64,000 bases of DNA, from assembly GCF_033095945.1 (NCBI RefSeq), contig NZ_AP026800.1, positions 1,798,001 through 1,862,000 of the forward strand. The letters are read 5' to 3'. The position numbers and the translations under genes are program-made. The notes under the pieces were generated by a model. The model was not told the DNA's origin. It did not search any database and saw only the letters and a program-made list of their open reading frames with translations. Below are positions 53,807 to 62,527 of this stretch, one piece after another (the stretch's first letter is position 1; the number at the start of each line of letters is the position of its first letter). This DNA comes from Bombiscardovia apis. Lineage in GTDB: Bacteria; Actinomycetota; Actinomycetes; Actinomycetales; Bifidobacteriaceae.

Positions 53807-54538
53807 ATGGGAAACAGGACTAATCTATCGCTGGCACAAGCAGATGGGGAATCCGTCGAACTGCTGGAATCGGTCACGTATTTCCCTCTGTTTTGGCTGC
53901 TGGGCACGCTGGATGAGCCCATGACAGCGCAGATTGAGCGAGTGCAGGCCACGCCCGAGCTCGACGAAGAGGATTATGATGAAGCCGCTTACGCAGATGC
54001 CTATTCCGACTGGTTTTATCAGAACAAGCTGGGAGAGGTAAGCCTTCCAATAGCCCAGTTCTCCAGCAATCTGAAAGCGCACAAGGCCTATATTGATGCC
54101 CAATACAGCCCGCTGAGCAGCTTGTATGAGCGCTTTATTGCTCTTATGGCAGCGCAAGAGCATACCCACCCAGATGCGAGTGTGAATATTGAATACTCAG
54201 AACTCACTGACTTTAGCGATACCCCCGCACAGTATCACCAAGAAATGGCACAGACCGTAGCTCAGATACACAATAACCAGCAGGTGGGCCCCGATTGGTT
54301 CGATCCCACTGATGTCTTGCTCTCCAGCATTGGCACCGACGAATACAGCGAGCATGAAGGCGAGCGCCTCTTCACCTCCGAGACCTTCGACAGCACTGAA
54401 CGCCAACTCGTAGAAGCCTTCAGCAAGAAGCCCGGCCAGCAATCCGACCAGAGCGAAGCCACCGCATCAACACTTGCCTACAGCAGCGAAGCCAAAAAGC
54501 CCTCCTTCTTCCAAAGGCTCTTCCGCCGCTCCAAATAA
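53807..54538 (+). CDS. Unrecognised acidic protein with basic amphipathic C-terminus
   Basis: 243 residues from the ATG at 53807; an in-frame TTG at 53795 is possible and neither has a clear ribosome-binding site. Rich in Asp/Glu/Ser, with no signal peptide or transmembrane helix. It ends SFFQRLFRRSK, a short basic-hydrophobic helix of the kind that attaches proteins to membranes. Words such as TYFPLFWLLGTLDEPMTAQI and LYERFIALMAAQE are helical. No family was recognised. Confidence 0.65.
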   Translation: MGNRTNLSLAQADGESVELLESVTYFPLFWLLGTLDEPMTAQIERVQATPELDEEDYDEAAYADAYSDWFYQNKLGEVSLPIAQFSSNLKAHKAYIDAQYSPLSSLYERFIALMAAQEHTHPDASVNIEYSELTDFSDTPAQYHQEMAQTVAQIHNNQQVGPDWFDPTDVLLSSIGTDEYSEHEGERLFTSETFDSTERQLVEAFSKKPGQQSDQSEATASTLAYSSEAKKPSFFQRLFRRSK

Positions 54539-54647
54539 CCTCATGCAGCTTAAGCAGCAAAGCTCTCCTGTAGCAAAGTGTGATTCCTGAAAACAATTTA
54601 CATATTTGTTGTGAACATTGACTCCTTATTATTCAAGTAATGCACGA

Positions 54648-54653
54648 TATAAT
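54648..54653 (+). promoter_or_regulatory. -10 box of a probable leaderless transcript
   Basis: A perfect TATAAT ends six bases before the ATG of the HIT-type gene, so the first transcribed base should be about the A of ATG. TTATTA at 54627 is a weak -35 at 15-base spacing. Confidence 0.55.
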
Positions 54654-54659
54654 AGCTTG

Positions 54660-55118
54660 ATGGACGATGATTGGAAACGAGACCGTATACGGGCGGCGCG
54701 CGAAGGGCGTAATCCTACTGTTATTGCTGAGATGCGCAGCGGATTCGCAGTTTTGGCAGACATGCAATTCTTGCCCGGTTGGTGTATTCTGCTGCCTCAC
54801 CAAGAAGTGTCTTCCCTCAACGATTTAAGTATGGCCGACCGCTCACAATTTTTGCTCGACATGTCTCTTATTGGTGACGCTATATTGAATGTTTGCCATC
54901 CAAAGCGTGTAAATTATGACATCCTCGGCAACACTGATGAATACCTTCACGCCCACGTTTACCCCCGTTACGATTGGGAGCCAGCAGAGCGGCAGTCTCT
55001 CCCCGTGTGGCTTTACGAAGACCAGTACTGGTCTGACCCAGAAACCGCTTTTTCGACTACTCGAAGCGCTCAGCTCATGAACGACTTACGTGCGTATATA
55101 GCAGCTCACGTGAGCTAA
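54660..55118 (+). CDS. HIT-like family protein
   Basis: 152 residues from the ATG at 54660. The frame could open earlier (TTG 54618), but TATAAT lies between, indicating a leaderless start. The word YDILGNTDEYLHAHVYPRY contains the histidine-triad-like HAHVYPR; the earlier LPGWCILLPHQE also suits the HIT fold (nucleotide hydrolases/transferases). The third His of a strict HxHxH triad is replaced by Tyr (HAHVY). Hydrolysis of nucleotide conjugates is inferred. Confidence 0.78.
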   Translation: MDDDWKRDRIRAAREGRNPTVIAEMRSGFAVLADMQFLPGWCILLPHQEVSSLNDLSMADRSQFLLDMSLIGDAILNVCHPKRVNYDILGNTDEYLHAHVYPRYDWEPAERQSLPVWLYEDQYWSDPETAFSTTRSAQLMNDLRAYIAAHVS

Positions 55119-55174
55119 TCGTCGTCTAAACTGGGGGAAACGTTATAAGACACTGGCTGGGTTAGGAGCGTGAT

Positions 55175-55570
55175 ATGGCGGTTATGACGGAGTTTACTCG
55201 GGACTTGCAGCATTCGGGGATGATTGCTCGTGACTTGGATGAAACGATTGCTTTTTATACCGAGAAGATAGGCTTTGAACTCGCCGGAATCTTTACCAAT
55301 GGAGACAACCGCTGCGCCTTCTTGCGCTACGGGCATCTGACTATTGAGACTTGGGAAGGCGATACCGCCCCGATGCGCACGGGAGCCATTAACCATTGGG
55401 CGCTCGATACTCCAGACATTGAAGCTGCTTTTAAGAACGCTAAGGCGCTGGGGCTCAACATTAAAGAGCGCGAGATTCAATCAATCCCTAGTTTCTGGGA
55501 TCATGGCATCCGCTATTTCAACATTTGGGGCCCCAACCAAGAAACGATTGAATTCTGCCAGATTCTTTAA
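55175..55570 (+). CDS. VOC-family (glyoxalase/bleomycin-resistance-like) protein
   Basis: 131 residues. The ATG at 55175 follows AGGAGCG. Two beta-alpha-beta-beta-beta modules: HSGMIARDLDETIAFYTEKIGF with first metal-ligand-like His, TIETWEGD with Glu, NHWALDTPDIEAAF with His and ETIEFCQIL with Glu. The four ligands suggest a metal-dependent enzyme such as lactoylglutathione lyase-like isomerases. Substrate unknown. Confidence 0.9.
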   Translation: MAVMTEFTRDLQHSGMIARDLDETIAFYTEKIGFELAGIFTNGDNRCAFLRYGHLTIETWEGDTAPMRTGAINHWALDTPDIEAAFKNAKALGLNIKEREIQSIPSFWDHGIRYFNIWGPNQETIEFCQIL

Positions 55571-55583
55571 GGGTTGACGTTCA

Positions 55584-55619
55584 AGCGGCGCTTACTTCCT
55601 CCGGTCAGTGAGCGCCGCT
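55584..55619 (+). terminator. Terminator-like hairpin after the VOC gene
   Basis: AGCGGCGCT (55584-55592) pairs perfectly with AGCGCCGCT (55611-55619), 14 bases past the stop. The T-run is missing. Confidence 0.65.
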
Positions 55620-55806
55620 ACTGTATGCAAGACACCGCAGCGCTGATAATGTTCAACCCCACGCACGCCCCCCCTCAATCCACTGTCTGCGAAATCGTCA
55701 GTGATACAGTTGAATTATGGCCTTTCTGTGAAGAACGACCTAGCGCACGGCTCGACGCTAAATAATGCAACCAACACCACGGCACAGCGTTGCCGGGGAG
55801 GGGTAT

Positions 55807-57510
55807 ATGACAGAGACGAGTAGCGACAGCAGGAAGCCAGTCAGCGTTGGAGGCGAACACCCACAAGAACGCGCCGCAACTTCCGCGCACAAGGCCAGCA
55901 AGAGCAGCAGCCAAGCTCCAACTCCAGCAAGTGCCCATATTAAGCGCGCAACAGGCAGAAACCCACATAAAACCAACCCATACAGTTTCCACGTTTGGCG
56001 CAAACGTTTACATGTGAGTGACGTCACCGTAGTGGAGAAAACTACTTTGAAGCGCGCTGTTGCAGGCACCGTTGTCGGTAACTTCATGGAATGGTACGAC
56101 GTTGGCGTCTACGGATACTTAGCTGTCACTATTGGCACCGTTTTCCTCTCTGACGCATCGCCCGCAATCCAGCGACTCTTCTCCCTTGGAGTGTTCGCAG
56201 TTACTTTCATAGCCCGCCCCCTAGGTGGCATCGTGCTCGGCCAGCTGGGAGACAGGCTGGGCCGCCAAAGCATCTTAGCCTTCACCCTGCTTTCTATGTC
56301 TGGCGCCACGCTTCTCATTGGTTTACTCCCCGGATACGAAACCATCGGCTTCTGGGCACCTGTTTTGCTCATCCTTCTGAAGTTGGCACAGGGCTTTTCG
56401 ACCGGTGGTGAATACGCAGGCGCTTCGACCATGGTCACTGAATATGCGCCCGACCGCCACCGCGGCTTCTTCGCTTCCCTGCTCGACGTGGGCTCATACT
56501 TGGGCTTTGCCTTCGGCGCCGGACTAGTCTCACTGATTGAGTTTTCTCTCAGCCCCGAGGCAATGACCTCTTGGGGTTGGCGCATTCCCTTCATTTTGGC
56601 CCTGCCGCTCGCCGGAATTGCCGTCTATTTCCGAACCAAAGTGGAAGATACGCCAGCCTTCCAGCAAGCGCAGAATGCTAACGAAGAGCAGCCAGGTGAT
56701 GCGGATGAGCACAAGGGGCTTATCTCTTTGATTCGTGACTATTGGCGAGAGCTGCTCATGGCTTTCGTCTTGGTTGCGGCAGCCAACACCTTGGGCTACA
56801 CGCTTACCACATACATGCCCACATATTTGACAACTACCCTGCATCAGAGCATGGCTCAAGCCAACTTACTTACGCTCCCCATTTTGCTAATTGTGGCCGC
56901 CTGCATCCCTATTACTGGTGCCCTTTCCGACAAATATGGACGTAAAAAGATTTTGTTCATCGGCGCTTTAACCGGCTGCTTGTTCATGCTGCCGGCTTTT
57001 AAACTCATGGAGCGCAACGAATCAGCTACTACCTTTTTAGGGTTACTCCTGATTGCTGTTCCGGTAATTTTCTTCGTAGCAAATTTGGCTTCATCTTTGC
57101 CGGCGCTCTTCCCCACAGCCTCGCGCTATGGCGGCATGGGCTTGTCTTATAACTTAGCAGTAGCCATTTTCGGTGGCACAGCACCCCTCATTATGGAGGC
57201 CTTGGTCTCAGCGACAGGCAACGTAATGGCTCCTGCTTACTGGATTATGTTTACTTCTGCCTGCGGTCTTGTCACAGTGTTATTCCTTGCGGAATCAGCT
57301 CGTCGCCCTATGCCAGGCACGCTACCTACAGTCTCAAGCCAGCAGGAGGCGCGTGATTTGGTTGCAACGCAAGACGAGAATCCAGATTTGGATGTTTCAA
57401 CACTGATTAAAGATGCTGAAGAGAATGGTACCCGTACAGTTCCAGACGGTCTCAAGGCCGCTGAAAAAGTAGTTGACCATGCTCGCTCAGAGCATCAAAG
57501 AATCGAATGA
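55807..57510 (+). CDS. MFS transporter, metabolite:H+ symporter (ProP-like) family
   Basis: 567 residues from the ATG at 55807 with GGGGAGGGG upstream. A hydrophilic tail of about 75 residues precedes 12 transmembrane helices. Family signatures: GNFMEWYDVGVYGYLA, RPLGGIVLGQLGDRLGRQ, GFSTGGEYAGASTMVTEYAP and SDKYGRKK. MHS members import organic acids or osmolytes such as proline and betaine with protons. A C-terminal tail of about 60 residues (helical, Glu/Lys-rich) recalls ProP's osmosensing coiled coil. Substrate not determinable. Confidence 0.93.
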   Translation: MTETSSDSRKPVSVGGEHPQERAATSAHKASKSSSQAPTPASAHIKRATGRNPHKTNPYSFHVWRKRLHVSDVTVVEKTTLKRAVAGTVVGNFMEWYDVGVYGYLAVTIGTVFLSDASPAIQRLFSLGVFAVTFIARPLGGIVLGQLGDRLGRQSILAFTLLSMSGATLLIGLLPGYETIGFWAPVLLILLKLAQGFSTGGEYAGASTMVTEYAPDRHRGFFASLLDVGSYLGFAFGAGLVSLIEFSLSPEAMTSWGWRIPFILALPLAGIAVYFRTKVEDTPAFQQAQNANEEQPGDADEHKGLISLIRDYWRELLMAFVLVAAANTLGYTLTTYMPTYLTTTLHQSMAQANLLTLPILLIVAACIPITGALSDKYGRKKILFIGALTGCLFMLPAFKLMERNESATTFLGLLLIAVPVIFFVANLASSLPALFPTASRYGGMGLSYNLAVAIFGGTAPLIMEALVSATGNVMAPAYWIMFTSACGLVTVLFLAESARRPMPGTLPTVSSQQEARDLVATQDENPDLDVSTLIKDAEENGTRTVPDGLKAAEKVVDHARSEHQRIE

Positions 57511-57545
57511 GGAGTAGGCTTAGAGTAAGAAGTACTACAAGATCG

Positions 57546-57577
57546 ACCCCGTCTGCACTCACCGGAGCAGGCGGGGT
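57546..57577 (+). terminator. Hairpin between the MHS transporter and cfa
   Basis: ACCCCGTCTGC (57546-57556) pairs with GCAGGCGGGGT (57567-57577) with one mismatch, 22 bases before the cfa start. It lacks a clear T-run, so partial termination is possible. Confidence 0.6.
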
Positions 57578-57598
57578 TGTCACAAAGAAAGAGGCGGT

Positions 57599-58888
57599 AT
57601 GAACGCACGAAGTATGACGGTGGCTCAGATGGTAAGTACCTTCTTAGAACCCGACGCACCAGTGCAAGTAAGGGCCTTTGACGGCTCACAATTCGGCTCT
57701 AGCGATGCACCCCTCCATCTTGAGGTCAAGAGTTCTCGCGCCATGTATTACATAGCTGAGAATCCCAATGACCTCGGCTTGGCCCGCGCGTATTTGCAGG
57801 GTGATTTGGATTCTCCTGAACTCTTACCAGGCAATCCTTACGACGTATTCCACAAGCTGGTGGCTCTCAAAGACTACATGAAGAAGCCCAGCAAAGCAGA
57901 CATTGCTCACATAGCGGCTGCTGTGTTTTCTCACGGTATTCACGTACCTGATCCGCCCGAAATCGAAGGGCCTTCCCTGTTTACGCGTCTGCGTGAAGGT
58001 ATTCGCCCTCACACCCGCCGCGGTGATGCTGCAACAGTCAGCTACCATTATGACCAGTCCAACGACTTCTACAGGCTGTTCTTAGGTTCTTCGATGACTT
58101 ACACCTGCGCTGTCTTTGACAAGCCTGATGCCCCCTTGGAAGACGCTCAGTGGCATAAACTCAACATGGTCCTAGATAAGATGAATCTCAAAGACGGAGA
58201 TCGCTTACTCGACATCGGCTGCGGATGGGGTTCTATGGAGATTGCAGCTGCCCGTCGTGGCATCCATGTTATCGGCGTGACTTTGGCGGAAGAGCAGGTG
58301 GAATGGGGCCAGGAGTGGATTCGGCGCGAGGGCTTCCAGGACTTAGCCGAGATTCGACTGATGGACTACCGCGATGTTCCTGAGAGCAACTTCGATGGCA
58401 TCTGCTCTATTGGCATGATGGAGCACGTTGGCTTTAAACAATACCCTGCTTACTTCCACGAAATGATGGACAAGCTACGCCCCGGCGGTATCTTGCTTAA
58501 CCATCAGATTACTCGTACCAATTCACACGACGGTAAGCGAGCTGGCGGTTTCATCGACCGTTACATCTTCCCAGACGGTGAGTTGGCAAGCCCAGCTGAG
58601 ATTGAGATGACCATTCAAGACAACGGTTTTGAAGTTATCACGCAAGAAAATCTACGCCAACATTATGCCTTAACGCTCAAGCATTGGACGGAAAACCTTC
58701 AGGATAACTGGGAAACTGCCCGTAAGATGGTCGGCGAGCCCAAGGCTCGTTTGTGGGGCTTATACATGGCTGCCTCACGCTTCAACTTTGAATTGAATAC
58801 CATTCAGATTCACCAGTTCCAGTGTATTAAACCTAATCCTGCTACAGGCACCATTACATACCCTCTGCGCCCCTGGTGGGAGCGTTAG
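57599..58888 (+). CDS. cfa: Cyclopropane-fatty-acyl-phospholipid synthase
   Basis: 429 residues. Adds a methylene from S-adenosylmethionine to unsaturated acyl chains of membrane phospholipids. Conserved words: SYHYDQSNDFYRLFLGSSMTYTCA, LLDIGCGWGSMEIAAA (SAM-binding), GVTLAEEQ, SIGMMEHVG, RYIFPDGEL and HYALTLKHW. The N-terminal region (1-140) has the lipid-binding domain. AGAGGCGG lies upstream of the ATG. Often membrane-composition and acid-stress linked. Confidence 0.96.
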   Translation: MNARSMTVAQMVSTFLEPDAPVQVRAFDGSQFGSSDAPLHLEVKSSRAMYYIAENPNDLGLARAYLQGDLDSPELLPGNPYDVFHKLVALKDYMKKPSKADIAHIAAAVFSHGIHVPDPPEIEGPSLFTRLREGIRPHTRRGDAATVSYHYDQSNDFYRLFLGSSMTYTCAVFDKPDAPLEDAQWHKLNMVLDKMNLKDGDRLLDIGCGWGSMEIAAARRGIHVIGVTLAEEQVEWGQEWIRREGFQDLAEIRLMDYRDVPESNFDGICSIGMMEHVGFKQYPAYFHEMMDKLRPGGILLNHQITRTNSHDGKRAGGFIDRYIFPDGELASPAEIEMTIQDNGFEVITQENLRQHYALTLKHWTENLQDNWETARKMVGEPKARLWGLYMAASRFNFELNTIQIHQFQCIKPNPATGTITYPLRPWWER

Positions 58889-58911
58889 ATTACCTTGGAG
58901 TTGCGCTATGT

Positions 58912-58940
58912 GCCCCACCTACTTCTCGGTGGGGCTTTTG
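58912..58940 (+). terminator. Intrinsic terminator of cfa
   Basis: GCCCCACC (58912-58919) pairs with GGTGGGGC (58928-58935), followed by TTTTGT. Confidence 0.9.
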
Positions 58941-58967
58941 TATGAGCAAGACTCTGCAAATAGCAAA

Positions 58968-58990
58968 TGGGGCCCCTTTCAGGAGCCCCA
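58968..58990 (-). terminator. Intrinsic terminator of the minor pilin gene
   Basis: TGGGGC (58968-58973) pairs with GCCCCA (58985-58990); the minus strand continues TTTGC. It lies 20 bases past the minor pilin stop. Confidence 0.75.
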
Positions 58991-59009
58991 CGCGTGTATC
59001 GTTAACTAC

Positions 59010-59999
59010 TTATTCTTGTTCCGCATCATTCTTGTTGCGACCAGAGCGGTAAGCTCCGTACATAAGCGCAGCTGCAAGAGCGGTCAGAATCACGGCAGCA
59101 ACTACAAACCCAGCCACAGCAGAGCCTGTAGCAACTAACGGACCGGAAGGTGCATAGCACGGTTCTGGTACGACGCACTTCGGGCAACTCACTGGGGTAA
59201 CAGCAGGAGCAGCCGGATCTGGAGCCTTAGGCTTTGGCCTTGTCTTAGGATAAGCCGGTACAGGAGCAGCTTTCGGCTTCTTTGGTGTAGGCTGAATCGG
59301 TTGTTCCGGAGCCTTGTTGACTTTCACCTTAGGATAAACGACTAGGTTGTAGTCGGGGCTTCCTTTGTCTTTGCTAGGCAGCTGAACAATGAATGCATCT
59401 GCGGTTGCACTCGTGTCTTTGGGAGCGCCAACAAATTGGAGAAGCCAGTAAGTAGTTGTATATGTTCCCTCAGGAGACACATCCATGGGGAAGCTGGCGG
59501 GAGTTCCGCCATTCAAAGTATTGTCTTTGGGATCGTAGGTTGCACCAGCAAGCCAAGTGCCGGCTCCTACTTCGGTTTTCACAGTAATGGTTCCTTGATC
59601 ATCTGTGGAACCATAGTAGATAGTGGACTGATCATTGGCCCTATCCAAGTAGTCAGTCAACTTAGCTAGTACTTTTTCAGTGGTTTCCTGGTTAGGAGCG
59701 GGAACCTCTGGATCAAGAATGGTCTGCATCGCGTCGTAGCTCAGCTTAGTGGCGCTATATACATAGCCTGCACCAACTGGCTTGGCATCTTTGGGCAGCA
59801 TTTCTTGTACTTGGTCTACACCCGTAGCGTCGGACGTTGAACCATTTTCTTGCACATGCACAGTAAGAGCGGGGGATTGCTGAGAAGGTGCATCATCGGC
59901 TCGGGCTTGCACTGGATGCAGCCCGACTATTACGGCTAGCGCCAGCAAGCATGCCAATATATTGGCGCCTACTGCTGGAACTTTCGCTTTCAGCCTCAT
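59010..59999 (-). CDS. Probable sortase-anchored minor pilin/surface protein
   Basis: 329 residues from the ATG at 59999 (GGGAG seven bases upstream). A signal peptide ends near VQARADD. An N-terminal domain of about 190 residues carries YNLVVYPKVKVN, which resembles the pilin motif with its crosslinking Lys. A Lys/Pro-rich stalk with a CPKCVVPEPC cluster follows. The C-terminal sorting signal reads LVATG, then a helix, then RSGRNKND; this is a variant of LPXTG. Its size and position downstream of a major pilin suggest a minor or basal subunit. No sortase gene lies near it. Confidence 0.75.
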   Translation of the reverse strand: MRLKAKVPAVGANILACLLALAVIVGLHPVQARADDAPSQQSPALTVHVQENGSTSDATGVDQVQEMLPKDAKPVGAGYVYSATKLSYDAMQTILDPEVPAPNQETTEKVLAKLTDYLDRANDQSTIYYGSTDDQGTITVKTEVGAGTWLAGATYDPKDNTLNGGTPASFPMDVSPEGTYTTTYWLLQFVGAPKDTSATADAFIVQLPSKDKGSPDYNLVVYPKVKVNKAPEQPIQPTPKKPKAAPVPAYPKTRPKPKAPDPAAPAVTPVSCPKCVVPEPCYAPSGPLVATGSAVAGFVVAAVILTALAAALMYGAYRSGRNKNDAEQE

Positions 60000-60273
60000 G
60001 TGACACTCCCCATTACTATTAACGATCGGTCCTCGAACCCTCTCGGGCAACTCTCAACTACAAGTTAAGAACCGCTATTCCCTCTCACTGCTCTCTCTTT
60101 CAGTGAGAGGCTCCCAAGCCCGCCCGGAGACGGGCTCAAGAACTTCTGGATTCATTATAAATCCAAAGCCATACTTCAAGAGTCACGGTTGCTAGTATAC
60201 CTTGCGGCAGACTAGCAACCGTTTCTCTGATTACTGCCAGCTATAGAGCAGTAATCCGCTCTGATTCAAAGAA
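60000..60273 (-). other. Spacer between the pilin genes with four hairpins
   Basis: In order of minus-strand transcription: GATTACTGC/GCAGTAATC (60229-60256), ACGGTTGCTAGT/ACTAGCAACCGT (60185-60222), AGCCCG/CGGGCT (60117-60136) and CCTCTCACTG/CAGTGAGAGG (60081-60110). All stems shown are perfect. They may terminate or stabilise pilin mRNA and lower minor-pilin expression. Confidence 0.7.
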
Positions 60274-62292
60274 TCAGATGTTGCGGGCCACAGAGGAGCT
60301 CTTGCGGTTTCGAACAACCAGCACGCCACCCATGATAGCCAAGCCAACAACGAGCAGCAGGAGAATACCCTTACCACCAGTCAAAGGAAGGCTGATAGGA
60401 GCATTCTGACCGTCAGCGAAGTTAGCCAGAGCGTTATCGATGGAAATCGGAGTGCCGGAAGCATCTACGATCGTGGCATCAATTGCGGAAGGCTTGTAAG
60501 CTCCGAAGTTAGGAGTTGCGACGGGGTGAATACCGGTGGGGTACATGGCGATAACCTGAGCATCGGTGACAGTGTTGGTGTCAGCGATGTCGGAGAAGTC
60601 GACACCATTGAAGCCAGCGACTGGCTGCTGGTAGCCAGCAGGAGCCTGGACCTCACGGAGACGGTACTTGCCCAAATTGGCACCCGTACGAGCATCGAGC
60701 CTGACAGGCAGACCAATGAAGGTCACGAGACCGTTAGCGTTGGAGGTAGCGGTCATCAGGGTCTTACCATCGTTGACAGCAGCGAAGGTGCCATCGTCTG
60801 CCAAGAACTTATCAGCATTGGCAGGATCTTCGAGCATGAACTTTGCACCTTGCACCACGTGGCCATCGGTGGTTACCTTAGCGAACTGGTAGCCAGCGGA
60901 AGGCACCTGACCACCTGCGTGGGGGGGATTGGTGTGAGACGAGCAGTTAGCGTTGTCAGAAGCAGCGGTGTTGGTAAGGAAGCCGCCCTGGTTGCCTTGA
61001 GAATCACCATTAGCGGTCACAGTCGACTTAATGGTCATAACAAAGCGAGGGTTGGACATCGAAGCAGCATTCATAGCATTAACCAATGCTGTGTTGGTGG
61101 TATCGTGCTTGAACGCGGCAGACACGTAAGTGCTGTCATCAGGGGTGATGTTGCTGGTGAACATGTCGGTGGTGCCATCCAAAGCCTTCGGATTAGTACC
61201 ATTAGGACCAGCGATGGTCGCTTCGGTGCCTACCGGTGTAGAGATAGTTGCACCGTTAGCGTCTTCGTAGCGGAATTCTACGCCAACGTTAGCAGTGGTG
61301 GTGGTCAGAGCCGAACCCAGACGATCAGCCATAATCAGGTAGTTGGCAGACGCATAGCTTGCAGTATTCTTGATGTCATCAAGATAGAGCTTGTTGTCGT
61401 TTGGTACAGGAGTGCCCGTTTCAAGAGCATTCGTAACTTCCCAGGTAACTTCATCGCCAACTACAGCAATGTTCTCAGCAGGATCGAAGTTATTGCCGTT
61501 AATCTTAACAGCTTCCTTGGTCAGCTGCTGATCCAAGACGTTCTTCGGGAAGATGTGGAGGTGGTGAATATAGCCAGTCTCCACAGTACCGCCGTTGTCG
61601 CCAGTGGTCAGGAAGGGCATGGAGAAGATGGACTTCTCAGCAGACGAATAACCGGCATCGGTGTAAGGAGAAGCAACCTCTTCAAGGATCCAGTACTTAA
61701 GATCCGTACCGAAATCAGCGACTGCAACATCAGCAGGGTTGCTGCCGGCAGCAGTGGCCTGTTCCTTCCACTTAGCAGCATCAGCACCCAAACCGCCCAC
61801 TACAGAAGCTGCAGGAGTAGTCTGCCAAATGCCGAGCTTGCCGTTATCAGTACCAGCAGTACCGTTGACAATCTTACCGTTGGCATCAGTTACACCGTAG
61901 ACATCAACACCACCCGAAACAAACTGATAGTTACCAGTAGTAGGGCTAGATGCTGTGGCATCCATGTCGCTGGGCTGGTGACCAGCAGTGGCTTCAACCT
62001 GACGCAGGCGGAATGCAACGTGCACACCGACGGGAGTACCGGGCTTCTTGTCGCCGATAGTACCGGTTGCGGAAGCACCAGCAGCGTTCTGGAGGTACTT
62101 GGTAACGTCGAGCTTAGCAGCGTGAGCACCAAGAGTGGTGCTGAACTGATCATCGGTGTCAAAAGTTGGAGTAGCTTGTGCACCAGGAGCGGCAACCAAG
62201 AAGGCTGCTGCCGAGGTGAGCACGGCTACGGAGAGTCCGAGAACCCGCTTTGCGAGGTTCACGCTCCCAGCGTTCTCATTGTGAATACGCAT
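60274..62292 (-). CDS. Sortase-dependent major pilin (SpaA/FimA-like)
   Basis: 672 residues. Signal peptide ending APGAQATP. The pilin motif is HIFPKNVLD (Lys for crosslinking). A middle domain of about 200 residues contains TVTANGDSQ-like strands. The C-terminal domain has the E-box YRLREVQAPAGYQQP, then LPLTG and a sorting helix ending in RNRKSSS. These match major shaft pilins of Gram-positive sortase-assembled pili, whose subunits are joined by isopeptide bonds. GAAAGGGACGC precedes the ATG. A run of seven G (60921-60927 on the plus strand) lies in its coding part. The sortase C usually found next door is absent. Confidence 0.92.
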   Translation of the reverse strand: MRIHNENAGSVNLAKRVLGLSVAVLTSAAAFLVAAPGAQATPTFDTDDQFSTTLGAHAAKLDVTKYLQNAAGASATGTIGDKKPGTPVGVHVAFRLRQVEATAGHQPSDMDATASSPTTGNYQFVSGGVDVYGVTDANGKIVNGTAGTDNGKLGIWQTTPAASVVGGLGADAAKWKEQATAAGSNPADVAVADFGTDLKYWILEEVASPYTDAGYSSAEKSIFSMPFLTTGDNGGTVETGYIHHLHIFPKNVLDQQLTKEAVKINGNNFDPAENIAVVGDEVTWEVTNALETGTPVPNDNKLYLDDIKNTASYASANYLIMADRLGSALTTTTANVGVEFRYEDANGATISTPVGTEATIAGPNGTNPKALDGTTDMFTSNITPDDSTYVSAAFKHDTTNTALVNAMNAASMSNPRFVMTIKSTVTANGDSQGNQGGFLTNTAASDNANCSSHTNPPHAGGQVPSAGYQFAKVTTDGHVVQGAKFMLEDPANADKFLADDGTFAAVNDGKTLMTATSNANGLVTFIGLPVRLDARTGANLGKYRLREVQAPAGYQQPVAGFNGVDFSDIADTNTVTDAQVIAMYPTGIHPVATPNFGAYKPSAIDATIVDASGTPISIDNALANFADGQNAPISLPLTGGKGILLLLVVGLAIMGGVLVVRNRKSSSVARNI

Positions 62293-62527
62293 TGAATGCG
62301 TCCCTTTCTCTTACATTATCTATAGCGCGGTCTAAAACCGGATTTTCCCCCATGTCCCCCACTGATAACAACAGTACTGCAATCAGCGTCGGTTAGACTC
62401 CGCACAGGGACAGTATACCCATAATTTTCCTCAGAGGGCAAATAATGACACGGTTCGAGCCCTACTCACGTAAAGACTTTGTAACTACACAAGTGTGATT
62501 ACGAACGAGCAAGCAACCACTCAGCGC

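Noticed and set aside
60526..62295. Open frame of 589 codons on the plus strand opposite the major pilin
   Set aside because: It lies fully antisense to a strong pilin gene, shows low-complexity Ser/Gly/Val composition with no recognisable domain, and has no ribosome-binding site.
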